Under the pieces are notes generated by a model. The model saw only the letters and a list, made by a program, of their open reading frames with translations. It had not been told where the DNA came from and searched no databases. 42,854 bases of DNA, taken from contig JAEINX010000024.1 of the NCBI GenBank assembly GCA_016342645.1, positions 1 to 42,854 on the forward strand. Reading direction: 5' to 3'. Positions 34,453-42,116 of this stretch are shown here, one piece after another. The translations under genes were made by a program, and so were the position numbers. This DNA is from Bacteroidales bacterium (GTDB lineage Bacteria > Bacteroidota > Bacteroidia > Bacteroidales > JAEINX01). The number at the start of each line of letters is the position of its first letter. Position 1 is the first letter of the stretch.

Positions 34453-35145
34453 TCAATCGCATGTTAAACGATAACCGCTTCCATGGATGTTAATAATTTC
34501 AATTGAATTATCTTTCTTAAAATATTTTCTTAGTTTCGTAATAAACACATCCATGCTTCTTGTGGTAAAGTAGTTATCATCGCCCCATATGGTTTTCAGG
34601 GCTTTTTCGCGTGGCAGAATCTCATCAACATGAAGACACAGAAGCTTTAATAATTCTGCTTCTTTTGGCGAAATCCTTGTCTTTTTTTCATTAAAGTAAA
34701 TAGTTCTCAAAATATAATTGAAAGTATATTTCCCAATTCTAAAGAAATCTTTACTTATTTGGTTTTTAGGGATTTTATTTCTTTTCAAAATAGCATTAAT
34801 TCTACAAAGCAAAACTTCCGAGTCGAAAGGTTTTGTAATATAATCGTCTGCACCAATTTTAAAACCTTTCAAAATATCTGATTTTAATGATTTTGCGGTG
34901 AGAAAAATCAAGGGAATTTCTTGATTAATACTTCTCAACTGCCTTGCAATTTCAAAACCATCAATGTTTGGGAGCATCACATCAAGGATACAGATGTCAA
35001 ATTTTTCTTTATTGAATTCCGAAATGGCATTAATTCCATCATCAATCCATGTAACAAGGTAGCGATGGATTTCTAAATAAGATTTTAGCACCGCCCCAAA
35101 ATTATTGTCGTCCTCAACAAGGAAAACTTTAAATTGTTTTTCCAT
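34453..35145 (-). CDS. OmpR-family response regulator
   Basis: 230-residue transcription factor with a receiver domain (residues 1 to about 118) and an OmpR/PhoB winged helix (about 130-228). The phosphoacceptor is Asp55 in 'ICILDVMLPNIDGF'; the acidic pocket is 'LVEDDNN', the Thr is in 'LIFLTAKS' and the Lys in 'DDYITKPFD'. The recognition helix region contains 'TTRSMDVFITKLRKYF'. The ATG at 35145 gives the normal N-terminus; a start 11 codons upstream adds an unconserved tail. It overlaps the kinase gene by 17 nt and is cotranscribed with it. The TTAAC array at 36712-36748 is a candidate binding site. Confidence 0.93.
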   Translation of the reverse strand: MEKQFKVFLVEDDNNFGAVLKSYLEIHRYLVTWIDDGINAISEFNKEKFDICILDVMLPNIDGFEIARQLRSINQEIPLIFLTAKSLKSDILKGFKIGADDYITKPFDSEVLLCRINAILKRNKIPKNQISKDFFRIGKYTFNYILRTIYFNEKKTRISPKEAELLKLLCLHVDEILPREKALKTIWGDDNYFTTRSMDVFITKLRKYFKKDNSIEIINIHGSGYRLTCD

Positions 35146-36673
35146 TTCTATTAATATTAAAGGGCAGGAAAATCTCAAATTTACTTCCTTTTCCTACCTC
35201 ACTTTTTACCAAAATATTTCCATTAAGGGCTTTTATAATTGCTTTCACATAACATAGTCCCAATCCGAATCCTTTAATATTATGAACATTACCCGTTGAG
35301 ACTCTGTAAAATTTGTCAAAGATTTTGTTCTGAATTTCTTTCGACATTCCAATTCCTTTATCTTCAACCGAAATAATGATACCCGAGGAATTATTTCTTG
35401 TTTTCACACAAATTTCAGGTGAATCATTCGAGTATTTATTTGCATTGTCAAGAAGGTTGAAAATTACATTCGCAAAATGTACTTTGTCAAGATAAAATTC
35501 ATGTTTTTGAGCCATTAATTCTATAAATATCAATCCTTTTCGGTTTTCAAGCTGAAGCTTAATATTTTTCACGGCTGTCTTGATTACTTCATGTACATCA
35601 GTCAATTGTTTTTGAAAATCAATTTCCTTTTTGTCAATCAACGACATCTGAAGCACATTTTCAACCTGTGAATTCATTCTTTTGTTCTCTTCCTTTATAA
35701 TTTCTGAAAAGTATTTAATCTGTTTTTTGTCGTCAATTATTTGAGGATTATTAATTGAATCTACAGCCAAAGAAATTGTGGCAATAGGAGTCTTAAATTC
35801 ATGGGTCATATTGTTAATGAAATCCGATTTAATTTCGGAAATCTTTTTCTGCTTCAATATTATTTTTATTGTAATTGAAAAGGTTATAAGAATTATCAGT
35901 GTAAAGAGTACAGAGCCAATAAGCAACAGTGCAATTGATCTGAAAATATGATTATTTTTATTGGGAAACTGCAAAAACAGAATATTTGAATTTTCAATAA
36001 TATCTATGGGAAATAAATTTGCCATATATTTTGGTTCAGGACTGTCTTTTGAAAAACCTTTCGATATAAACACAAAAGATGAGTCGTTTTCAGAATCTGA
36101 AATTGCAAATTCATAATCAAGATTAATATTCATTTTATTAAGCTCATTATATAAAACCGTATCAATTTTCTCTGTTTTTATTCGTGATCTAAATGGTTGA
36201 TCTTGTGCTTCATATTCAAACAATAATTGATTGACTACATTACTTAGTTTGTCTGCTTCGTATTTAATCCGTTTTATTTTTTTTTCCTTTAAAAGATTAT
36301 TATCTGAAATTATAATCCTTTCAAAAACACTAATTTCCTTATCAGTATCTATTGAAAACACCGAACTCAGTGAATAAAAAGGCCTAAATTGCATTGAGTT
36401 AGAATCCAAAGAAATTACAAGCTCTCTATTATAATTATTTTTATTGTTAAAGGTGTCGGGATAATAAATTACAAATTTGCCATTTAGATGATTTAATGCG
36501 TCTTTAGTTTCAAGCTTCACAACTGTCGATCGAAGCGCCTCATTAACAGCTCGGTCAAACAGTTCTTCTTTTTCTTCAATTACATTTTTCATCCAAAATA
36601 ATTGAACAATGATAATTCCAATCAATGAAATACTCATCAAAAATATTATCACAACTATTTGTTTTCTATTCAC
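35129..36673 (-). CDS. Membrane sensor histidine kinase
   Basis: 514-residue two-component kinase. Two membrane segments (about 6-27 and 244-266) flank a periplasmic domain of about 215 residues with no family I recognise. Then come the HisKA H-box with His291 ('NNMTHEFKTPIATISLA'), N-box 'NLLDNANKYSND', G1 box 'VEDKGIGMS', F region 'IFDKFYRV' and G2 box 'GFGLGLCYVK'. It autophosphorylates and passes phosphate to the regulator encoded next. Translation appears to begin at GTG 36673, only 5 nt past a -7-like box, so the message may be nearly leaderless. It is divergent from the aspartate-rich secreted protein gene. Confidence 0.93.
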   Translation of the reverse strand: MNRKQIVVIIFLMSISLIGIIIVQLFWMKNVIEEKEELFDRAVNEALRSTVVKLETKDALNHLNGKFVIYYPDTFNNKNNYNRELVISLDSNSMQFRPFYSLSSVFSIDTDKEISVFERIIISDNNLLKEKKIKRIKYEADKLSNVVNQLLFEYEAQDQPFRSRIKTEKIDTVLYNELNKMNINLDYEFAISDSENDSSFVFISKGFSKDSPEPKYMANLFPIDIIENSNILFLQFPNKNNHIFRSIALLLIGSVLFTLIILITFSITIKIILKQKKISEIKSDFINNMTHEFKTPIATISLAVDSINNPQIIDDKKQIKYFSEIIKEENKRMNSQVENVLQMSLIDKKEIDFQKQLTDVHEVIKTAVKNIKLQLENRKGLIFIELMAQKHEFYLDKVHFANVIFNLLDNANKYSNDSPEICVKTRNNSSGIIISVEDKGIGMSKEIQNKIFDKFYRVSTGNVHNIKGFGLGLCYVKAIIKALNGNILVKSEVGKGSKFEIFLPFNINRNGKTI

Positions 36674-36677
36674 GATT

Positions 36678-36685
36678 CAAAGGTA
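36678..36685 (-). promoter_or_regulatory. -7-like box of the kinase-regulator operon
   Basis: On the minus strand it reads TACCTTTG, matching TAnnTTTG, ending 4 nt before the GTG start at 36673. A TTTT lies 21 nt upstream of it, a weak -33. If used, transcription begins at or next to the start codon. Confidence 0.5.
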
Positions 36686-36711
36686 GAAAATATTGATTTG
36701 ATGGCGAAAAC

Positions 36712-36748
36712 TTTAACTTTCCTTAACTTTATTTAACCTACCTTTAAC
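36712..36748. promoter_or_regulatory. Four helically phased TTAAC repeats, candidate regulator operator
   Basis: TTAAC occurs at 36713, 36723, 36733 and 36744, a spacing of 10, 10 and 11 bp, all on the plus strand. OmpR-family regulators bind direct repeats with about 10-11 bp spacing, and this gene pair encodes one. The array lies between the two divergent -7 boxes, 22 nt from the right one and 27 nt from the left one, so bound regulator could act on both promoters. Confidence 0.65.
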
Positions 36749-36770
36749 TATTAAGCATTTGAAGTCTTGA

Positions 36771-36778
36771 TAGTTTTG
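36771..36778 (+). promoter_or_regulatory. -7-like box of the aspartate-rich protein gene
   Basis: TAGTTTTG matches TAnnTTTG, 34 nt before the ATG at 36813. The place of the -33 element is close to the last TTAAC repeat, as expected of an activator-dependent promoter. Confidence 0.48.
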
Positions 36779-36812
36779 TTTTGAAATTTAAAATTAACTT
36801 AAAACATTAAAA

Positions 36813-37730
36813 ATGAAAAGATTTAATTTATTTACTTTATTAACAATCAACATCATTGCCGGATGTTTCTTATTTCAAACTTCATCCACAGCTCAGGAAG
36901 TAAAAAAAACAAAAGAAATTATTTTAATTACAGAAGAGGGCGATATAGATGATGACGATTTAAAAACATTTTCTTTTTCGATTATTGATGATGAATTCGC
37001 CGGAGAAAATCTCATTCAATTTACATTAAATAATGATTTTAGCGACAGTTCAATTAATGCCCTGAAAGAAAAATTATTAAAACATGGAGTCGATATTGAT
37101 GTATCTAAAGACAATGATTTTGTTAAAATTTTCATTAATTCGGACACATTAAATTTATCAGGTGAAAGCCGCACAAAAGTCATTAAAAGGATAAAAAATT
37201 GTGATGGTGATTCGACAACTCAATTAAAATATATAGTATCTGATGACAAAGATGGCAAAAAAATTATTGAGAACGAATTAATTTTTGATGAATTTTTGGT
37301 GACAGCCGTTTCTTCCAAAGGATGTTATAAAAATCTGATTCTTAAATACTGTTTTGATTCAAAAGATGATTCTGATATTGGAAAACGTATAAAAAAGAAA
37401 ATTAAAAGTCTGAATTTAATGTCGTTAGCCGAGAAAGATAGCTGTTTAAGTTTCGTATTAAAGTGCGATGAAAACGGAGTAGAAAGAATTGAAACGATTG
37501 AATTGAAAATAGAAAAAGATTGTGATGGAAAAACTTTTCATATTTATTCATCTGATGATGAGGAAATAAACCTCGATGGGAATTGTAAAATTATTATTTA
37601 TGATGATGAGGATTGCAAATCAAAAATTGAGATTTATGTTACTGATGATGAACCGGACGATGCAATTAAAGATTTAGATAAAAAAAGAAAGAGAAAAGAT
37701 AAAAAGAAGAAAGCCGCCAAAACAGAATAA
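36813..37730 (+). CDS. Secreted aspartate-rich protein with internal duplication
   Basis: 305-residue exported protein with a signal peptide (residues 1-27, 'NIIAGCFLFQTSSTAQ'). The mature part is very rich in Asp ('EEGDIDDDDLK', 'IIYDDEDCKSK') and ends in a strongly basic tail ('KKRKRKDKKKKAAK'). Residues about 65-110 ('ENLIQFTLNNDFSDSSINAL') and 173-220 ('KNLILKYCFDSKDDSDIGKR') look like two copies of one unit, each preceded by a beta-hairpin-like stretch ending in DD or DE. Eight Cys lie in the second half. I do not recognise the family. Divergence from the kinase-regulator operon, with phased TTAAC repeats between, suggests it is a target. Metal or calcium binding is possible from the acidity but not shown. 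Confidence 0.8.
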   Translation: MKRFNLFTLLTINIIAGCFLFQTSSTAQEVKKTKEIILITEEGDIDDDDLKTFSFSIIDDEFAGENLIQFTLNNDFSDSSINALKEKLLKHGVDIDVSKDNDFVKIFINSDTLNLSGESRTKVIKRIKNCDGDSTTQLKYIVSDDKDGKKIIENELIFDEFLVTAVSSKGCYKNLILKYCFDSKDDSDIGKRIKKKIKSLNLMSLAEKDSCLSFVLKCDENGVERIETIELKIEKDCDGKTFHIYSSDDEEINLDGNCKIIIYDDEDCKSKIEIYVTDDEPDDAIKDLDKKRKRKDKKKKAAKTE

Positions 37731-37809
37731 ATACAATATTTAATAATATAAAATTATTATTGTAATCCCCACTAATAAAAGCTGATAACCTACTCTAAAC
37801 AATTGAATG

Positions 37810-37837
37810 ACCTGTCTGGGCAATAGCTCAGGCAGGT
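37810..37837 (+). terminator. Rho-independent terminator
   Basis: Arms ACCTGTCTGGGC (37810-37821) and GCTCAGGCAGGT (37826-37837) pair over 12 bp with two G-U pairs around loop AATA, followed by TTTTCTGTTTT. It ends the aspartate-rich protein transcript 80 nt past the stop. Confidence 0.92.
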
Positions 37838-37948
37838 TTTCTGTTTTACGACATCGAATAATCAGTTAATGAATTTCATTAATGATGTTCTGTATTTCAA
37901 CGGTTTTTTCCGGTTTTTCAATGGTCATATAGGATTACAAATTAAACT

Positions 37949-37979
37949 TTTGTTCTAATAATTATTATTTATATTTTTG
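37949..37979 (+). promoter_or_regulatory. Consensus Bacteroidota promoter of the antitoxin gene
   Basis: TTTG (37949-37952), a 19-nt spacer and TATTTTTG (37972-37979) match the -33/-7 consensus TTTG-N19-21-TAnnTTTG at every position. The antitoxin ATG lies at 37995, leaving a leader of roughly 8-10 nt. Confidence 0.72.
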
Positions 37980-37994
37980 TAAAAAATAAATGTT

Positions 37995-38192
37995 ATGCAA
38001 GCAGCTATCATAAATAGTAACTCAAAAGCAGATTTAAACCTTCTACTTGAAATTGCAAAAAAATTAAATATTAATGCAAAACTTCTCTCAGAAACTGATA
38101 TTGAAGAAATTGGACTGTTAAATGCAATAAAACAAGGCAGAACAGGTGAATTTGTTGATACAGAACAATTCCTTAAAAAACTCCGTGAATGA
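37995..38192 (+). CDS. Small antitoxin-like protein with lost toxin partner
   Basis: 65-residue protein ('LLLEIAKKLNINAKLLSETD', 'IEEIGLLNAIKQGRTGEFVD', 'TEQFLKKLRE') of the small antitoxin type that precedes RelE toxins in Bacteroidota. The frame is complete and has a consensus promoter. Its stop overlaps the ATG of the following toxin remnant, the normal layout of an antitoxin-toxin pair. The toxin is deleted to a fragment, so this antitoxin is now without its cognate partner at this locus. Confidence 0.78.
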   Translation: MQAAIINSNSKADLNLLLEIAKKLNINAKLLSETDIEEIGLLNAIKQGRTGEFVDTEQFLKKLRE

Positions 38193-38303
38193 TCATTAAG
38201 ATTGATAAAAGATTATCGTATTGGGATTTGTATTGAGGGTAATACAGTTGAATTTATTCGATTCCTTCATCGTAAAGATATTTATAAATATTTTCCAAAA
38301 TAG
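38189..38303 (+). pseudogene. RelE-family toxin remnant, internal deletion
   Basis: The ATG at 38189 overlaps the antitoxin stop and starts 'MIIKIDK', a typical RelE N-terminus, but the frame stops after 15 codons. From 38196 in the +1 frame the sequence reads on to a stop at 38303 and includes 'DYRIGICIEGNTVEFIRFLH' and 'RKDIYKYFP', the classical C-terminus of RelE. About 50-60 internal codons are missing and the frame is shifted, so the toxin cannot be made. Confidence 0.8.
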
Positions 38304-38467
38304 ATACTACTTTAATTTTCAATTATCCATTATAATTCAACTGTATTTCAATAGTATTCCTATTGCATTTCAATCGTACACCATTCTCCCGCTTTTTCAA
38401 AAAAGATATTAACAACCGGCGTTTGATAAATAATTCAAAAAGCATCAAAATTTATTATTGTTATGAG

Positions 38468-38475
38468 TATTTTTG
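38468..38475 (+). promoter_or_regulatory. -7-like box upstream of parE
   Basis: TATTTTTG followed by CAG matches TAnnTTTG, 17 nt before the ATG at 38493. No -33 TTTG at the usual distance. Confidence 0.48.
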
Positions 38476-38492
38476 CAGCTTAAAAAAATAAT

Positions 38493-40346
38493 ATGCCGGA
38501 GAGTTATAATGACGAAAGTGTAAAATCACTTGATTGGAAGGAACATATAAGATTACGTCCAGGAATGTATATCGGAAAGCTCGGCGATGGAGCTTCCCCC
38601 GATGATGGAATTTATGTACTTATCAAAGAAATCATTGATAATTCTATTGATGAGTTTGTGATGGGACATGGTAAAAACATCGAACTAAATATTGTTGGCC
38701 GTGAAGTTATTATCAGGGATTACGGCAGAGGAATGCCTTTGGGAAAAGTAGTCGATTGTGTATCAAAAATCAATACCGGAGCAAAATACGATTCAAAAGT
38801 TTTTAAGAAAGCGGTTGGGCTTAATGGCGTTGGTGCTAAAGCCGTTAATGCCATGACATCATTTTTTAAAGCACAATCAATCAGAGAAGGAAAAACAAAG
38901 ATAGTTGAATTCAACAGAGGTAAAATTATCAAGGATCTGCCCCTGCAAGCCTGCGAAGAAAAACCCGGAACAATAATAAGTTTCCTCCCCGACACCGAAA
39001 TTTTCGGAAATTTTCATTACATCTCCGAATACATCGAAAAAATGCTATGGAATTATGCATTTCTTAACAATGGTTTATCGATGTGGTTCAATGGCGAACG
39101 CTTTCATGCAAAAAACGGTTTATTAGACCTTTTGCAAAGAAATATCAATGGCAACGGAGGAGTTATTTATCCTATTATTCATATTAAAGAAGATGACCTT
39201 GAGTTTGCATTTACACATAGTTCAAAGCAATATGGCGAAGAATATTATTCGTTTGTGAACGGGCAAAATACTACTCAGGGTGGAACGCATCAAGCTGCCT
39301 TTCGTGAAGCAATAGTAAAGACTATCAGAGAGTTTTACAATAAAGATTTTGAAACAAGCGATGTGCGTTCATCAATTCTGGCGGCAATAAGCATTAAGAT
39401 TGAGGAACCGGTATTTGAATCTCAAACTAAAACAAAATTGGGTTCAAGTCATATTTCTCCCGAAGGCATGACTATCAGAAATTACATCAACGACATAGTC
39501 AAACGTAATCTTGATAATTATCTTCATAAAAATCCCGAGACTGCCGAGGCTCTGTTAATGAAAATTCAGCAATCGGAAAAGGAAAGAAAAGAGATGGCCG
39601 GAATTAAAAAACTGGCAAAAGAAAGTGTAAAAAAGGCAAGCCTTCACAATAAGAAACTCCGTGATTGTAAGGTTCATTTAAATTCAAATCACGAAAACCG
39701 GCTTGAATCCACATTATTTATTACCGAGGGTGATTCGGCAAGCGGCTCAATAACCAAATCAAGGAACGTTAGAACACAAGCTGTTTTTAGCCTTAAAGGA
39801 AAACCTCTGAATTGTTATGGCTTAAGCAAAAAAATTGTTTACGAAAATGATGAATTTAACTTGCTTCAATCAGCATTAAACATTGAAGATGGTTTGGATA
39901 ATCTTCGTTATAACAACATCGTGATAGCTACCGATGCCGATGTCGATGGCATGCATATCAGGCTTTTATTACTTACTTTTTTCTTGCAGTTTTATCCTGA
40001 CCTCGTCAAAAGCGGCCATCTATATATTCTTCAGACTCCGCTTTTCAGAGTAAGAAACAAGCAAAAAACCTTTTACTGCTACTCTCAAAAGGAAAAAGAA
40101 AAAGCAATATTTAAGACTGGGAAAAATCCAGAGATTACACGCTTTAAAGGACTTGGTGAAATTTCACCCGGTGAATTCAAGCATTTTATAGGAGCCAATA
40201 TCCGCCTTGACCCTATTTTGCTTAAACGGACATCTTCCATAGCTGAAATTCTTTCATTTTATATGGGAAAGAACACTCCTCAGCGACAGCTTTTTATAAT
40301 TGATAATCTTAAAGTTGAAGAGGATATTATTGATAAGGTGGCTTAG
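38493..40346 (+). CDS. parE: DNA topoisomerase IV subunit B (ParE)
   Basis: 617-residue type IIA topoisomerase B subunit, the ATPase and TOPRIM half of topoisomerase IV that decatenates daughter chromosomes. The GHKL ATPase site is seen as '[13 protein letters not shown]' (Glu46, Asn50), '[11 protein letters not shown]' and '[16 protein letters not shown]'. The transducer contains '[12 protein letters not shown]'. The TOPRIM domain has '[11 protein letters not shown]' (Glu412) and '[10 protein letters not shown]' (Asp481, Asp483, Asp485). The length of about 620 fits the Bacteroidota ParE type rather than GyrB (about 650 here or 800 in enterics). No parC follows: the next gene is on the opposite strand. 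The -7-type box lies 17 nt upstream. Confidence 0.93.
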   Translation: MPESYNDESVKSLDWKEHIRLRPGMYIGKLGDGASPDDGIYVLIKEIIDNSIDEFVMGHGKNIELNIVGREVIIRDYGRGMPLGKVVDCVSKINTGAKYDSKVFKKAVGLNGVGAKAVNAMTSFFKAQSIREGKTKIVEFNRGKIIKDLPLQACEEKPGTIISFLPDTEIFGNFHYISEYIEKMLWNYAFLNNGLSMWFNGERFHAKNGLLDLLQRNINGNGGVIYPIIHIKEDDLEFAFTHSSKQYGEEYYSFVNGQNTTQGGTHQAAFREAIVKTIREFYNKDFETSDVRSSILAAISIKIEEPVFESQTKTKLGSSHISPEGMTIRNYINDIVKRNLDNYLHKNPETAEALLMKIQQSEKERKEMAGIKKLAKESVKKASLHNKKLRDCKVHLNSNHENRLESTLFITEGDSASGSITKSRNVRTQAVFSLKGKPLNCYGLSKKIVYENDEFNLLQSALNIEDGLDNLRYNNIVIATDADVDGMHIRLLLLTFFLQFYPDLVKSGHLYILQTPLFRVRNKQKTFYCYSQKEKEKAIFKTGKNPEITRFKGLGEISPGEFKHFIGANIRLDPILLKRTSSIAEILSFYMGKNTPQRQLFIIDNLKVEEDIIDKVA

Positions 40347-40483
40347 GGGTTTATTAAGATAACAAAAAGTTCGCAATTTGGGAATTTAATTTTGTAGCAT
40401 TTTTTTATCAGTTTTTTTTAATATTTCAAGTCCAAACCTTTTTTTATTACACTTAATGATGTGGAATTTTTCTTTTGATTTTT

Positions 40484-41257
40484 CTATTTCAATTTTTTTG
40501 TTTTATTGTCAAAATAAAAATCTTTATCAACATTTTTCTTGAATTTCTTTAATTCGCTTATGTGAATAAAGTTGCTTTCTATTATTTTTAATGGAACAAT
40601 ATAAAGGTATTCTGGTGAGTCGGCTTCTCCTCCAATACCGATCGCAATAAAAACAGGAATTTTCTTGTTTTTTTCATAATTCTTATATCGATTAAATTGG
40701 TCTTTATTTGCAAACTCTATTCCATTCTTATAGAAATTTTGTCTCCACTTACATTCAACTGCGAAATTAGAAATCTTTTCTTTTAAACTAAACTCTAATA
40801 GTATGTCTGGTTGGGGTGTTGTCTCAGCATAAATACCATTTACATATTTATCACCAGCCCATTCTTTAATTCGAAAAAATTGTTTATTAAATTTTTGTAC
40901 TATGAATTTTTCAAAATCATCTCCCTTTTTCTTTTTGTAGTCAATTAGTTCTGTTTCTGATTTTGTTTTTAATTCAGATAAATTTTTCTCAGCATTTCTA
41001 ATAATTTCTTTATAGTCAAGTTTTTGTCCTATTGCCATTTTCTTAATTATTGTTCGTTCATTGTTCGTTAAAATCCCGTCAGCAATAGCCATTTCAATAA
41101 TTTTATCTAATTCGTTGCTTTTATTTTTTTGTTCATTTAAATCATTTCCGTTCTCTTTTTGCTGATTTTCTTTACTTGAATAATTATAAATAATTATTCC
41201 TACGACAAATACTATAATTCCAATTGTCATTAATATTATTCCTGTCATTCTATTCAT
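40484..41257 (-). CDS. Membrane-anchored TerB-like plus PD-(D/E)XK nuclease-like protein
   Basis: 257-residue protein with an N-terminal membrane segment (residues 5-25, 'TGIILMTIGIIVFVVGIIIY'), a charged linker, a short TerB-like helical motif (about 50-90, 'MAIADGILTNNERTIIKKMA'), and a restriction-endonuclease-like fold. Candidate catalytic residues are Glu116 ('GDDFEKFIV'), Asp151 ('PQPDILLEF') and Glu168-x-Lys170 ('FAVECKWRQ'), matching the Mrr-like PD-(D/E)XK pattern. A membrane-bound nuclease could act on incoming or damaged DNA, but this is inference. It stands alone between parE and a toxin-antitoxin remnant, with no methyltransferase nearby, so it is not a classical restriction system. 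Confidence 0.72.
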   Translation of the reverse strand: MNRMTGIILMTIGIIVFVVGIIIYNYSSKENQQKENGNDLNEQKNKSNELDKIIEMAIADGILTNNERTIIKKMAIGQKLDYKEIIRNAEKNLSELKTKSETELIDYKKKKGDDFEKFIVQKFNKQFFRIKEWAGDKYVNGIYAETTPQPDILLEFSLKEKISNFAVECKWRQNFYKNGIEFANKDQFNRYKNYEKNKKIPVFIAIGIGGEADSPEYLYIVPLKIIESNFIHISELKKFKKNVDKDFYFDNKTKKLK

Positions 41258-41442
41258 ATTATAATTTTACAAATTCCCATCTTACTGATTTCAGGAATTT
41301 ATTCATTCCTCCTAAAATCATCCCCTAAAATATTTTAATAGAACTTTTCCAAAGTTAACAAAATATATTTCATATTTAGTTATAAGCATAAAAAAATAAC
41401 CAAAAAATTAAAACAAAGAAATAAAAAAAAATACTTTTATTT

Positions 41443-41739
41443 TTATTCAGGCAAACTTGTTAATAATCGCGATGAATTGTAAACAATCAAAATATCAAGA
41501 AGTTTCTTATTCACTATTTTATAAACTATTCGATAATTCCCACGAATTAATTACCTGATGTTTATGTTCTCAAATTCCGGAACAACCCGCCCCATTAGTG
41601 GATACTGACTCAAAATATCGGGATAATCAAACAAATCATTAACAACTATTTCAGCATATTTCACGCTATCCTTTTCGATATAATCACCTATTTCATTTAG
41701 ATTTTCGATAGCGTAATCAGTCCACCTTACTTCAACCAT
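41443..41739 (-). pseudogene. ParE-type toxin with in-frame nonsense codon
   Basis: The open part (41551-41739) encodes 'RWTDYAIENLNEIGDYIEKD' and 'SQYPLMGRVVPEFENINIR', the first two-thirds of a ParE-type toxin. It ends at TAA (41551-41553). In the same frame the sequence continues 'LIRGNYRIVYKIVNKKLLDI' and 'LIVYNSSRLL', the rest of the toxin core, to a second TAA at 41443. One codon, usually Glu in this 'NIRE-LIRGNYRIVY' context, has become a stop. The full frame of 98 codons is the normal toxin length. Confidence 0.82.
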
Positions 41740-41909
41740 TTTGATAATTTATCCTTGGCCTTTTCTTTGTTATTCACTAATCCCATTTCAGATTGCTTTA
41801 ATCCTTTCTCAACTTTTTCGATAAATAACAAGCTGTCTATAAGCTGGTCTATTGAAAAATTCTCCGGCAATTTATCAACGGTGCTATATACTTGTGTTTT
41901 AGTCAGCAT
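41727..41909 (-). CDS. Antitoxin of the nonsense-mutated ParE locus
   Basis: 60-residue protein ('TQVYSTVDKLPENFSIDQLI', 'EKAKDKLSKWLK') of a small antitoxin type typical of Bacteroidota, overlapping the toxin start by 13 nt. The 'KLPENFSIDQLIDSLLFIEK' portion is characteristic. The frame is intact although the toxin carries a nonsense codon. A -7-type box lies 29 nt upstream. Confidence 0.8.
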   Translation of the reverse strand: MLTKTQVYSTVDKLPENFSIDQLIDSLLFIEKVEKGLKQSEMGLVNNKEKAKDKLSKWLK

Positions 41910-41937
41910 AATAGTTTACTCTTAATCTGTTATAATG

Positions 41938-41945
41938 CAAATATA
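41938..41945 (-). promoter_or_regulatory. -7-like box of the antitoxin gene
   Basis: On the minus strand it reads TATATTTG, 28 nt before the ATG at 41909, with TTTG 22 nt upstream (41968-41971 on the plus strand as CAAA), one nt beyond the consensus spacing. Confidence 0.5.
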
Positions 41946-42116
41946 CGCACAAAACCAATAACTTTCTCAAAAAGAAATATTTTTTTTCTCATTGTTCTTC
42001 TTTCGAATTACGGCTAAAATTTATTTTGATGTCCTGAAAGAATGGAAAGATATAATATATTTAGGAACATTAACATTCGATAAATTTGTTATTGTTCTTA
42101 ATTTCCTACTTTCACC

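Noticed and set aside
38221..38412. Plus-strand open frame of 63 codons
   Set aside because: It crosses the RelE remnant in the wrong frame and shows no family features; the remnant frame explains the sequence better.
41551..41739. Short functional 62-residue ParE toxin
   Set aside because: The frame continues past the stop with clear toxin core sequence, so truncation by a nonsense codon is the better reading.
42001..42116. Possible gene remnant in the gap before the ABC-2 permease gene
   Set aside because: No frame gave a recognisable protein segment; treated as plain intergenic DNA.
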